Source: Pseudomonas putida (GTDB taxonomy: Bacteria > Pseudomonadota > Gammaproteobacteria > Pseudomonadales > Pseudomonadaceae). From it: DNA of 64,000 nucleotides. Position 1 is the stretch's first letter, and each line of letters starts with the position of its first letter. The notes beneath the pieces were generated by a model that was not told the origin of the DNA, did no database searches, and saw only the letters and a program-made list of their open reading frames with translations. A program made the translations under genes and the position numbers. Positions 35,383 through 43,784 of the stretch are shown here, one piece after another. The stretch lies in contig NZ_MNAH01000002.1 in the NCBI RefSeq assembly GCF_001976065.1, forward strand, positions 363,450 to 427,449, in the 5' to 3' direction.

Positions 35383-36231
35383 ATGAAACTGTTGCGTTAT
35401 GGCGAAAAAGGTTCGGAAAAACCCGGCCTGCTCGATGCCGACAATCAAGTCCGCGATCTCTCGGGCCATGTGCCAGATATCGCCGGGCAGGTCCTGAGTC
35501 CTGAAAGCCTGGCAGTGCTTGCCGCCATTGATCCGGCCAGTCTGCCGATCGTTGCCGGGCAGCCGCGCATTGGCGCTTGCGTAGGCCAGGTCGGGAAGTT
35601 CATCTGCATCGGCTTGAATTACGCCGACCATGCGGCCGAGTCGAACATGGAAGTGCCCAAAGAGCCGATCATCTTCAACAAATGGACCAGCGCCATCTGC
35701 GGGCCGAACGACAACCTCGAGATTCCGCGGGGCTCGCTCAAGACGGATTGGGAAGTGGAGCTCGGCGTGGTCATCGGCAAGGGCGGGCGTTATATCGATG
35801 AAGCGAACGCCATGGAGCACGTCGCCGGCTACTGCGTGATCAACGATGTCTCCGAGCGTGAATGGCAACTGGAGCGCGGTGGTACCTGGGACAAGGGCAA
35901 AGGCTTCGATACGTTCGGCCCGCTCGGCCCGTGGCTGGTCACCCGCGATGAAATTGCCGACCCGCATGCGCTGGACCTGTGGCTGGAGGTCGACGGCCAC
36001 CGCTACCAACAGGGCAACACGCGCACGCTGATCTTCAACGTGCCGCAACTGATTGCCTACCTGAGCCGCTGCATGAGCCTGCAACCGGGCGATGTGATTT
36101 CCACGGGCACGCCACCGGGCGTCGGGTTGGGCATCAAGCCCCAGCCGGTCTTCCTGCGTGCGGGGCAGACGGTGCGCCTGGGCATCGCGGGGTTGGGCGA
36201 GCAGCGGCAAATGACTGTGCAAGCGGATTGA
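35383..36231 (+). CDS. FAH-family hydrolase, probably 2,4-diketo-3-deoxyaldonate hydrolase
   Basis: A 282-residue fumarylacetoacetate hydrolase-fold enzyme. It has GKFICIGLNYADHAAES, a metal-binding DWEVELGVVIGKGG (Glu ligands) and DVSEREWQLERGGTWDKGKGFD. It ends with MSLQPGDVISTGTPPGVGLG. The group includes the hydrolases that split 2,4-diketo-3-deoxy-L-fuconate or -rhamnonate to pyruvate plus lactate or glycolate. CAGGAG precedes the ATG, and the SDR gene ends 38 bp upstream. It is the last gene of the rightward operon; a strong hairpin follows. Confidence 0.9.
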   Translation: MKLLRYGEKGSEKPGLLDADNQVRDLSGHVPDIAGQVLSPESLAVLAAIDPASLPIVAGQPRIGACVGQVGKFICIGLNYADHAAESNMEVPKEPIIFNKWTSAICGPNDNLEIPRGSLKTDWEVELGVVIGKGGRYIDEANAMEHVAGYCVINDVSEREWQLERGGTWDKGKGFDTFGPLGPWLVTRDEIADPHALDLWLEVDGHRYQQGNTRTLIFNVPQLIAYLSRCMSLQPGDVISTGTPPGVGLGIKPQPVFLRAGQTVRLGIAGLGEQRQMTVQAD

Positions 36232-36239
36232 GGAGCCAG

Positions 36240-36271
36240 GGGTGGGGTCAACCCGGACGTTGCCCCCACCC
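36240..36271 (+). terminator. Strong hairpin after the sugar-acid operon
   Basis: A 12-bp stem with a single mismatch (GGGTGGGGTCAA pairing TTGCCCCCACCC) and an 8-nt loop starts 9 nt after the FAH hydrolase stop. No T-run follows, so it is either a Rho-assisted end or an mRNA-protecting structure. Confidence 0.55.
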
Positions 36272-36364
36272 ATTCAAGGGAGGTACATGCAGGCCGTTCT
36301 CTGGTTAAGCTGCAAACTAACCTGATCCCCTTGCGGGCTATCGGGGCGCAATGGAGACAGGCTC

Positions 36365-37045
36365 ATGAACCCGACCGAGGTGCAAACGCTCGAGCATTTG
36401 CTGCAGCGCCGCCGCAGCTGCCGCGCATTTCTTCCACAACCCGTCGACCCCGCACTGATTACGCGCCTGTTCGCCCTGGCGCAACGCACTGCGTCCTGGT
36501 GCAACACGCAGCCATGGCAGGTCATCGTCACCCGTGGCGCCGCCACCGAGCGCTTCCGCGCCGCCTACCTCAATGAGCTGCAGACGGGCTCGCCGGCGCC
36601 GGACTTGCCTTTCCCCGGTGAATACCAGGGCGTGTATCAGCAGCGTCGACGCGAATGCGCACGACAACTGTACGAAAGCATCGGCATCGCCCCGGGAGAC
36701 CGGGTCGCCAGCCAGCAACAGACCCTGCGCAATTTTTCACTGTTCGACGCACCGCATGTCGCGATCATTACCAGTGATCGTGCGCTAGGCACATACGGCG
36801 CAATCGACTGTGGCGGCTACCTGGCCAACTTGCTGCTGGCAGCCGAGGCACTTGGCCTGGGGATCATTGCCCAGGCCGCGCTGGCCAGCTACTCCGGGTT
36901 TGTGCGCCGACATTTTGCAATCGGTGAGGATCGGCTCGTGGTCTGTGGTGTTTCCTTCGGGTATGCCGACCACGAATCGCCAGCCAATGATTTCTACACA
37001 ACACGAGCACCCGCGCAGGAGACGCTTTACTGGCATGACCGCTGA
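36365..37045 (+). CDS. Nitroreductase-family flavoprotein
   Basis: A 226-residue FMN-dependent oxidoreductase. The N-terminal LLQRRRSCRAFLPQPVD phosphate/FMN-binding block, RTASWCNTQPWQVIV, and the C-terminal AALASYSGFVRRHFAIGEDRLVVCGVSFGYAD are typical of this superfamily. It is cytosolic and probably dimeric. The natural substrate (quinone, nitroaromatic, enone) cannot be told. It is 133 bp after the FAH hydrolase and separated from it by a hairpin, so it is probably an independent unit. Confidence 0.9.
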   Translation: MNPTEVQTLEHLLQRRRSCRAFLPQPVDPALITRLFALAQRTASWCNTQPWQVIVTRGAATERFRAAYLNELQTGSPAPDLPFPGEYQGVYQQRRRECARQLYESIGIAPGDRVASQQQTLRNFSLFDAPHVAIITSDRALGTYGAIDCGGYLANLLLAAEALGLGIIAQAALASYSGFVRRHFAIGEDRLVVCGVSFGYADHESPANDFYTTRAPAQETLYWHDR

Positions 37046-37197
37046 GAGGGATTCGAGGCTCGCTTTCGGGCTTTGCGCAAACTTTCATTGACGTGCAACA
37101 GGCCCCGATCGTTGAATGGCAGTGTTCAAATCGCGCCTCACAAAGGGCGCCCATTCAACGGGTAGCGAGATCAACTGTGCTGAGAAGTGTGACGGAC

Positions 37198-38097
37198 ATG
37201 GATCTGCGCCTGTTGCGCATTTTCTCCATTGTCGTGAAGTGCGGTGGCTTTACGGCTGCGCAGGCCGAGTTGAACATGAGCCAGTCCAATATCAGCACGC
37301 ATATTTCAAGCCTGGAAAAACGCCTCGGTTATCGCATCTGCGAGCGCGGCAAGGGCGGTTTTCGCTTGACCGAAAAAGGTCAGCGAATCCTCAAGGCTTC
37401 GTCGGCGTTGTTCGGTGCGGTGGATGCATTTCGCGACGAGGCACAGGATCTGGCCGGGCGCCTGGTAGGTGATCTGTACCTCGGTCTGGCCGATAACATC
37501 GCGACGTTGCCAACAGCCCGGATCGATGCGGCGATCAGCCGTTTTTATCAGCGCGACCATGACATGCACGTGCACATCTTCGTCAACTCGCCCACGGAGT
37601 TGGAGTTGGCGGTCATCGATGGGCAACTGGACCTGGCGATTTCGTATTTCAGCCGGCCATTACCGACGCTGGCCTACCAGCCGTTGTACAAGGAGGAGAT
37701 CGGTATTTTCTGCGGGCACAAGCACCCGTTGTTCGCCGTCAACGTGCCCACTGTCGAACAACTGCAGGCCAGTGACTGGATCAGGCATGGTTTCCTGCCG
37801 GCCGACCAGGTCCTGCCGGTGACCCCCGAGCGCGCTTCGGCCACCGCCCATCATATGGAAGCGGTGGCCCATGGCGTACTGGCCGGGACACACCTGGGGT
37901 ATCTGCCGGCCCATTACGCCCGACCCTGGCTGGCGAGCGGACAAATGCGCGCGTTGCATCCGGCGACGCTGCGCTACGAGGTCCAACACAGCATGATCAC
38001 CCACGTCGGGCACCCGCAAAGCGAAGCCGTGCGTGCCTTCATCGAAGACTTGCTGGCCGAGCACAACCTGCAGCCTGTCAGCCAAGGCAACGGGTAA
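37198..38097 (+). CDS. LysR-family transcriptional regulator
   Basis: A 299-residue regulator with an N-terminal MDLRLLRIFSIVVKCGGF winged helix-turn-helix (AAQAELNMSQSNISTHISSLE) and a C-terminal effector domain (LYLGLADNIATLPTARIDAAI onward). The start at ATG 37198 gives the family N-terminus; a GTG three codons earlier is possible and neither has a strong ribosome site. Its end overlaps the convergent aldehyde dehydrogenase gene by 20 bp. It probably regulates either the nitroreductase gene or the alcohol/aldehyde operon. Confidence 0.92.
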   Translation: MDLRLLRIFSIVVKCGGFTAAQAELNMSQSNISTHISSLEKRLGYRICERGKGGFRLTEKGQRILKASSALFGAVDAFRDEAQDLAGRLVGDLYLGLADNIATLPTARIDAAISRFYQRDHDMHVHIFVNSPTELELAVIDGQLDLAISYFSRPLPTLAYQPLYKEEIGIFCGHKHPLFAVNVPTVEQLQASDWIRHGFLPADQVLPVTPERASATAHHMEAVAHGVLAGTHLGYLPAHYARPWLASGQMRALHPATLRYEVQHSMITHVGHPQSEAVRAFIEDLLAEHNLQPVSQGNG

Positions 38098-39511
38098 TGT
38101 GCTTGACTGACTGATAGGCCGCCAGGCCCCATGGCCCCAGCTCGCGGCCGATGCCGCTGCCCTTGGTGCCGCCCCAGGACGTCTCGACGAACACCGCCTG
38201 AATCGAGTTGATCCAGACGTGGCCGACCTCCAGGGCCTGGGCGACCCGTTCAGCGCGGACCAGATCGGCGCTGATGACGGTAGCCACCAGGCCAAAGCGG
38301 CTGTCGTTCGCCAATGCCAGCGCCTCTTGCTCCGTTGAAAAACGACGGGTACACAACACCGGGCCGAAAATCTCTTCGCTCCACAAGCGGCTGGCCACCG
38401 GCACGTCCGCGTAAATCGTCGGGTTGACGAACCAGCCCGGGTCACGCTGCACGTCGCCACCGGTCAGGCAATGCAAGCCTTCGCTGCGGGCGATGGCGAA
38501 ATATTCCGAGACTTTGGACCATTGCGCCTGACTGGTGAGCGGGCCCATATCGACTTCGCCGTTCAGCGGATTGCCGACCCGCAGTGTTTCGAATGCGCTC
38601 TTCAGACGCAGCATCAACGCATCGGCGATGCTGTCCTGGACGAGCAGACGCGAGGTCGCCGAGCACATTTGCCCGGCATTCCAGCAGATACCGGCGACGA
38701 TCCATTCAACGGCCTGATCGAGGTCGCTATCGTCGAACACTAGAATGGCGGACTTGCCGCCCAGTTCCAGGGTAACCGGCCGGCAATGGGCAGCCGAGCT
38801 GCGCATGACCTGACTGCCGACGGCGTTGCTGCCGGTGAACGACAGCTTGTCGATGCCCGCATGGTTGCTCAGCGCTGCACCGACTTCGGCTTTACCGCCG
38901 ACGATGTTCAGCACCCCCGGGGGCAGGCCCAGCGCATCGGCGATTTGGCCGTAGGTCTGTTCGATCAACGGCGTGATGTCCGACGGCTTGAGCACCACGG
39001 TGCAACCGGCGGCCAGCGCCGGCGCGAGCTTCCAGGCACTGGTGACCAAGGGGAAGTTCCACGGCACGATCAAGCCGACCACGCCCACCGGTTCAAGGCG
39101 CGTGTGGGCATTGAAGCCCGCTACGGCCAGCGGTACGTCCCGGTCCTGCCGGGCGTCCAGTCCTTCCGCCAGGCCGGCGTAATAGCGAAACGTGGCGACG
39201 GCATCGTCGATGTCCACCACGGCTTCATGGCGGGGTTTGCCGTTGTTCTGCATCTGCAGCGCGATCAGTGCTTCGCGGCGCATTTCAATCTGTTGGGCGA
39301 AACCAATCAAATAAGCTGCGCGTTGCGACCCACTGAGGTTGCGCCAGCCCGGGAGTGCCAGGCGCGCGGCGGCGATGGCTTGATCGACTTGCAGGGCACT
39401 GGCTGCGGTGAGCTCGGCAAAGGGTTGGCCCAAGGCCGGGTCAAAGACGGTGATGCAGTCGACGCCTTCACCGGCTACCCAGCGACCGTCGATGTAATGC
39501 GCGGCGGTCAT
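38078..39511 (-). CDS. NAD(P)-dependent aldehyde dehydrogenase
   Basis: A 477-residue ALDH of the betaine/aminoaldehyde dehydrogenase-like group. PWNFPLVTSAWKLAPALAAG, the catalytic Glu in ELGGKSAILVF and the catalytic Cys in WNAGQMCSATSRL are intact, with EIFGPVL near the end. Its ATG overlaps the Fe-alcohol dehydrogenase stop by 4 bp, so the two act in series: alcohol to aldehyde to acid. With the APC permease upstream, the substrate may be an amino alcohol or a related small cation, which is inference. Confidence 0.94.
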   Translation of the reverse strand: MTAAHYIDGRWVAGEGVDCITVFDPALGQPFAELTAASALQVDQAIAAARLALPGWRNLSGSQRAAYLIGFAQQIEMRREALIALQMQNNGKPRHEAVVDIDDAVATFRYYAGLAEGLDARQDRDVPLAVAGFNAHTRLEPVGVVGLIVPWNFPLVTSAWKLAPALAAGCTVVLKPSDITPLIEQTYGQIADALGLPPGVLNIVGGKAEVGAALSNHAGIDKLSFTGSNAVGSQVMRSSAAHCRPVTLELGGKSAILVFDDSDLDQAVEWIVAGICWNAGQMCSATSRLLVQDSIADALMLRLKSAFETLRVGNPLNGEVDMGPLTSQAQWSKVSEYFAIARSEGLHCLTGGDVQRDPGWFVNPTIYADVPVASRLWSEEIFGPVLCTRRFSTEQEALALANDSRFGLVATVISADLVRAERVAQALEVGHVWINSIQAVFVETSWGGTKGSGIGRELGPWGLAAYQSVKHITRCLG

Positions 39512-40698
39512 GGCCGTACTCCCTGAAGCACGCCCTGGACAGCGTTGCGAAAAATCTGGCTGTAATCGTCAGCGCTGAGGACGCAGGCATTGGTGTCCGA
39601 TGAAGAAATGTCCGCCAGCGCCTGTTCTCCCACCCAGGTCGCTGCGTCGGCATCAAGACCGATTTCACCCAGTGAGTGAGGAATGCCGAGGCGTTTGCGC
39701 AGATCCAGCACCCAATCGAGAAAGCCTTCGAAATCCGCTTGCGGCAACTCCAGATAGCGCGCCAGGCGCGCGATGTCCGGGGCAATCGTTTGCCGGTTGG
39801 CCATCAATACATAGGGCAGGAGGATCGCGTTCAGCAAGCCGTGGTGCTTGTGATAGCGGGCGCCCAGTGGATGGGCGAGCGCGTGCACACCGCCCAGGCC
39901 TTTCTGAAAGGCCACGGCGGCCATGGCGGAAGCGACGAGCATGCCTTCGCGCGCGACCATGTCCTGGCCATTGGCATGGGCATTGATCAAATGCTGCTGG
40001 ATCAGGCGAATGCCCTCCACGGCAACGCCCGACGACATCGGGTGAAACAGGGGCGAGCAAAAGGCTTCAATGTGATGGGTCAGGGCGTCCATTCCCGTTG
40101 CCGCCGTCAGGGTCGGCGGCAGGCCTCGGGTCAGCAGCGGGTCGAGGATCACGGTGGACGGGAGCAGTTCCGGGTGGCTGATCACCCGCTTGATGTGCTC
40201 TTCGCTTTGGGTCAACACGGCTTCGCGGCCCAGTTCCGAGCCGGTGCCAGCCGTGGTCGGCAACGCAATCAAAGGGGGCAGCCCCAGGCGCGGAAAGTCC
40301 GCCAGGGTAGGGTAGTGGGCGATGACCTGGGACCATTCGAACCGCTGCAAGCCTTGCGCATCGACGGCCGCCAGGCTGATGCCTTTGGCGGCATCCATCG
40401 CGCTGCCGCCGCCCAGGGCGATCAGTGAATCATGCTTGCCGGCCTTGAACGCCGCAACGCCTTGGGCCACGTCCGCCATGCTCGGGTTGCTGGCCACTTC
40501 GCTGAACACGCTGAACGTTATGTCGGCCTCGGTCAGGTGAGCCTTGAGCAGCGCCAATGGTTCCAGGGACAACATGCCAGGGTCGGTGACCAGCAAGGGA
40601 CGGCGCATGCCCAGCAAGGTGCAGCGCTCTGCCAATGCTTGGAGCGCACTCGGTCCGCAGAAAATATCCGTGGGGTAATTCCAATAGTGAAGGGACAT
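39508..40698 (-). CDS. Iron-containing alcohol dehydrogenase
   Basis: A 396-residue group III ADH. The NAD-binding GGGSAMDAAKG lies near residue 95. The metal-site helices are GMDALTHHIEAFCS and GGVHALAHPLGARYHKHHG, with the Asp/His ligands in place. The start at 40698 has CTGGAG 7 nt upstream; the frame is open 16 codons earlier. It overlaps the ALDH gene by 4 bp and follows the permease gene by 58 bp in one operon. Confidence 0.93.
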   Translation of the reverse strand: MSLHYWNYPTDIFCGPSALQALAERCTLLGMRRPLLVTDPGMLSLEPLALLKAHLTEADITFSVFSEVASNPSMADVAQGVAAFKAGKHDSLIALGGGSAMDAAKGISLAAVDAQGLQRFEWSQVIAHYPTLADFPRLGLPPLIALPTTAGTGSELGREAVLTQSEEHIKRVISHPELLPSTVILDPLLTRGLPPTLTAATGMDALTHHIEAFCSPLFHPMSSGVAVEGIRLIQQHLINAHANGQDMVAREGMLVASAMAAVAFQKGLGGVHALAHPLGARYHKHHGLLNAILLPYVLMANRQTIAPDIARLARYLELPQADFEGFLDWVLDLRKRLGIPHSLGEIGLDADAATWVGEQALADISSSDTNACVLSADDYSQIFRNAVQGVLQGVRP

Positions 40699-40756
40699 CA
40701 GAAACTCCAGATCGGCAAGGCGCAGGGGAGGCGCCTTGCTCGGCAAGACAAAGGCG

Positions 40757-42232
40757 TTATTGAGCGTGCAGGTGCGGGCTGACGGTGCGTAGATAGGGTT
40801 TGGCGCAGACCATGTAGATCAGGCCCAGTACCGCCAGGATCGAGAACACCAGGATCACCGCCCAGACCTGGAACCAGGGTGCACCGGCTGGTGCGAGGGA
40901 TTCCCGGGGCCAGGCCACGTTGATGCTTTCGAACACCAGCCAGAAAAACGCGGCGAGGTTGATCGGCACGCCCCAGCGGCCGAGGCTGAACACACCAGGC
41001 TCGGCTTTCCATTTACCGCTCAGGCGAGCGAGCAGGGCGCAGGTCACCACGATCAGGAACACCACGAAGAAACCGCCGCTGCCAAACGCGATCAGGGTGC
41101 CGACCGCCGTTGCGTTCAAGCCCAGGGCCAGGCCGAAGCTGGCAAACAGCGTGCTGAACACCATGGCGGCAAACGGCACTTTGCGCTTGTCCACGCGGCG
41201 CAACAGCCTGGATGCGGGCAGGATCGAATCCCGAGCCATGCCGAACACGGCGCGGCCGATGTAGGTCTGCACAGAGACGACACAGGCAATGAACGCGACC
41301 AGCACGATGCCCACGAACGGCCGTTCCGACCAGGCGCCAAAGGCATCGACGACAGCAGGGGTGACCGGGTCGACGACCTGGCCGGACACCATCGCCGCGG
41401 TGTCGGTGTAGGACAGGGTGACGGCGAACGCCGTCAGCATCACGGTCAGTCCGACCAGAATCATCGAGCGCAGGATGGCCCGTGGGGTCGAAGTGCGGGC
41501 GTCAGCGGTCTCCTCAGACACTTGCGAGCAGGCGTCAAAACCAAGGAACGCCCAACCCCCCACGGCCATGGCCGTCAGGAAGCCCGACAGGTAGGAACCG
41601 TCGGAGCCCTGTGTAGACGTCAGGCCTTCAAACACCAGTGACAGCGAATGGTTGCGGAAGAACAACAGCAGCAATACGCCGATGCCGATGGAGGCAATCG
41701 CCTCGGCGATGATGCCGGCATTGACGAAATACTTGAGCGGGTTGATCCCGAACAGATTCACCCCAAGACCCAGCAGCAACAGCACTGCACCACTGAACAC
41801 CTGGGCGTTGGCGGTGGGCGGTAAGCCTGTGAAAAACAGCCACAGCCAGAATCCGCCCAAATAGGCCACGGTGGTTAACGAGGCCAGCGCAGAGGCCAGG
41901 TACATGAAACCGGTGAACCATGCCCAACGATCGCCCGCCAGGCGCTTGACCCATTGGTAGCAACCGCCGGCAAGCGGGTACTGCGAGGCCAGCTCGGCAT
42001 AGACCAGCGCCACCAGCAGCTGCAGCGCCAGGCACAGCGGCACGATCCAGACCCATGAGGGCCCGACACTCATGGCACCCAGCGACATGACCGAATAGAT
42101 ACCGACCACGGGCGAAACCGTGGCGAAACCTACTGAAAATGATGACCACAGGGACAGCCCGCGATGCAGCTCCTGGGCATAACCCTGGCTGTGCAGCAGG
42201 TGTTCATCGGCGCTTTGCCGTGTAGATGACAT
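40757..42232 (-). CDS. APC-family amino acid/amine permease
   Basis: A 491-residue, 12-helix inner-membrane permease of the amino acid/choline transporter (ACT) subgroup. FSVGFATVSPVVGIYSVMSLG lies at the first helix, and LASQYPLAGGCYQWVKRLAG and GFDACSQVSEETADARTSTPRAI are the family's conserved loops. The start at 42232 has AAGGAATTCCT before ATG. As first gene of an operon with alcohol and aldehyde dehydrogenases it probably imports their substrate, such as an amino alcohol or polyamine-derived compound. Confidence 0.92.
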   Translation of the reverse strand: MSSTRQSADEHLLHSQGYAQELHRGLSLWSSFSVGFATVSPVVGIYSVMSLGAMSVGPSWVWIVPLCLALQLLVALVYAELASQYPLAGGCYQWVKRLAGDRWAWFTGFMYLASALASLTTVAYLGGFWLWLFFTGLPPTANAQVFSGAVLLLLGLGVNLFGINPLKYFVNAGIIAEAIASIGIGVLLLLFFRNHSLSLVFEGLTSTQGSDGSYLSGFLTAMAVGGWAFLGFDACSQVSEETADARTSTPRAILRSMILVGLTVMLTAFAVTLSYTDTAAMVSGQVVDPVTPAVVDAFGAWSERPFVGIVLVAFIACVVSVQTYIGRAVFGMARDSILPASRLLRRVDKRKVPFAAMVFSTLFASFGLALGLNATAVGTLIAFGSGGFFVVFLIVVTCALLARLSGKWKAEPGVFSLGRWGVPINLAAFFWLVFESINVAWPRESLAPAGAPWFQVWAVILVFSILAVLGLIYMVCAKPYLRTVSPHLHAQ

Positions 42233-42566
42233 AGGAATTCCTTGAGTCGGCAGACACATTTATTTTTAGGATCGCCTTGTTTGATCAGGCGTACCGACGA
42301 AACGAGCTCCTTCGGGAAAGGAGTGGGAAGAAGCTTAAAGGGGCGAAACATCAAAGAAAATTCATATGTGTTGAGGCTGACATCTGGAATTATTGATGTA
42401 TTGCAGAGCGGTTCCGATCCCTTTGCGCATCCCCTTCAAGGGCTGTCGAATGCAACGAGGCAGCTCTTACAGGGATACACGCGGCCATCAACCTTTGATC
42501 CGGCAATCCGTCAGCGTCCCGATTACGTGCTGAACTCAATCGCAGCACTGATCAGGAGCGATCGCC
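42233..42566. promoter_or_regulatory. Divergent promoter region, permease operon / Zn-ADH
   Basis: A 334-bp gene-free region. On the permease side the leader could form CTCCTT/AAGGAG (42307-42323) and CGCCT/AGGCG (within 42271-42290) hairpins, the first of which could occlude ribosome-binding purines. The Zn-ADH side has AGGAG 8 nt before its ATG. I see no clear sigma-54 or LysR palindrome. Confidence 0.4.
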
Positions 42567-43640
42567 ATGGCCACCATGAAAGCCGCAGTATTCGTCGAGA
42601 AAAACCGGATTGTGCTCGACGACAAACCCATCCCCGAAGTCGGGCCGCTCGATGCCCTGGTTCGCATCACCACCACCACGATCTGCGGCACCGACGTGCA
42701 TATCCTGCGCGGCGAATACCCAGTCGCCAAAGGCCTGACAGTGGGGCACGAGCCTGTCGGCATCATCGAGCGACTGGGTTCGCAGGTGCGCGGTTTTACC
42801 GAAGGCCAGCGGGTGATCGCGGGTGCGATAACTCCCAGTGGACAGAGTTATGCCTGCCTGTGCGGCTGCGGTTCACAGGATGGCCCGGACACCCGGCACG
42901 GCTTTCGGGCCACCGGTGGCTGGAAGTTCGGCAATATCATCGATGGTTGCCAGGCTGAATACGTAGTGGTGCCGGATGCGCTTGCCAACCTGTGCCCGAT
43001 ACCGGACGGCCTCAGCGACGAACAGGTGCTGATGTGCCCGGACATCATGTCTACCGGCTTTTCCGGGGCCGAGCGAGGCGGGGTGGAAATCGGCGATAGC
43101 GTCGCGGTGTTCGCCCTGGGGCCGATCGGGCTCTGTGCGGTGGCGGGTGCACGCCTCAAAGGCGCGACCACGATTATCGGCGTCGATGCAGTCGCCGAAC
43201 GCATGACCGTCGCCAAACAACTGGGCGCAACCCATGTAGTCAATTTCAAGGACGGCGATGTGGTTGAACAGATCATGGCCCTGACCGATGGGCGTGGTGT
43301 CGATGTGTCCATCGAGGCGTTGGGCACTCAGGGTACGTTTGAATCGGCACTGCGGGTTTTGCGTCCGGGTGGTCGGCTTTCCAGCCTGGGGGTTTACTCC
43401 AGCGATCTGCGCATTCCTCTGGACGCTTTCGCTGCCGGCCTGGGCGACTACAGCATCATCACGACCTTGTGCCCCGGCGGCAAGGAACGCATGCGCCGCT
43501 TGATGGCGGTGGTGGAAAGTGGCGGGGTGGATCTGTCGCCGCTGGTGACTCATCGGTACAAGCTTGATGACATCGAAGCGGCGTATGAGTTGTTTGCTCA
43601 TCAAAGGGATGGGGTCATGAAGGTGGCAATTACCCCGTGA
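42567..43640 (+). CDS. Zn-dependent alcohol dehydrogenase (MDR family)
   Basis: A 357-residue medium-chain dehydrogenase. The catalytic zinc ligands are in TICGTDVHI and TVGHEPVGI. The nucleotide-binding VFALGPIGLCAVAGARLKG is near residue 185, with the acidic residue in IIGVDAV suggesting NAD+. The usual four-Cys structural-zinc lobe is replaced by a short ACLCGCGSQDG segment, as in a known subgroup, so structural zinc binding may differ. AGGAG precedes the ATG. It diverges from the permease/Fe-ADH/ALDH operon and may oxidise a related alcohol. Confidence 0.93.
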   Translation: MATMKAAVFVEKNRIVLDDKPIPEVGPLDALVRITTTTICGTDVHILRGEYPVAKGLTVGHEPVGIIERLGSQVRGFTEGQRVIAGAITPSGQSYACLCGCGSQDGPDTRHGFRATGGWKFGNIIDGCQAEYVVVPDALANLCPIPDGLSDEQVLMCPDIMSTGFSGAERGGVEIGDSVAVFALGPIGLCAVAGARLKGATTIIGVDAVAERMTVAKQLGATHVVNFKDGDVVEQIMALTDGRGVDVSIEALGTQGTFESALRVLRPGGRLSSLGVYSSDLRIPLDAFAAGLGDYSIITTLCPGGKERMRRLMAVVESGGVDLSPLVTHRYKLDDIEAAYELFAHQRDGVMKVAITP

Positions 43641-43784
43641 GGATCCATGAGAAAAACAAACTTCATGCAACTGGCTCGTCCAGGTCTTGTTGGTTGAGTT
43701 TGAACCCGTCGAGAAAACCGCAAGGCCAGTTGTGCACCTTGCGGCTGTTTCACCGTCTCATCGGGCCGACCTGCCGCTGTGTGG

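Noticed and set aside
38078..39511. The aldehyde dehydrogenase as the missing alpha-ketoglutarate semialdehyde dehydrogenase of the sugar-acid cluster.
   Set aside because: It overlaps the Fe-ADH gene by 4 bp in a separate operon with an amine-type permease, and it lies nearly 2 kb beyond the sugar-acid genes with a nitroreductase and another LysR gene between.
42233..42566. Sigma-54 promoter near TGGAATTATTGATGTATTGC.
   Set aside because: The GG to GC spacing is 17 rather than the required 10.
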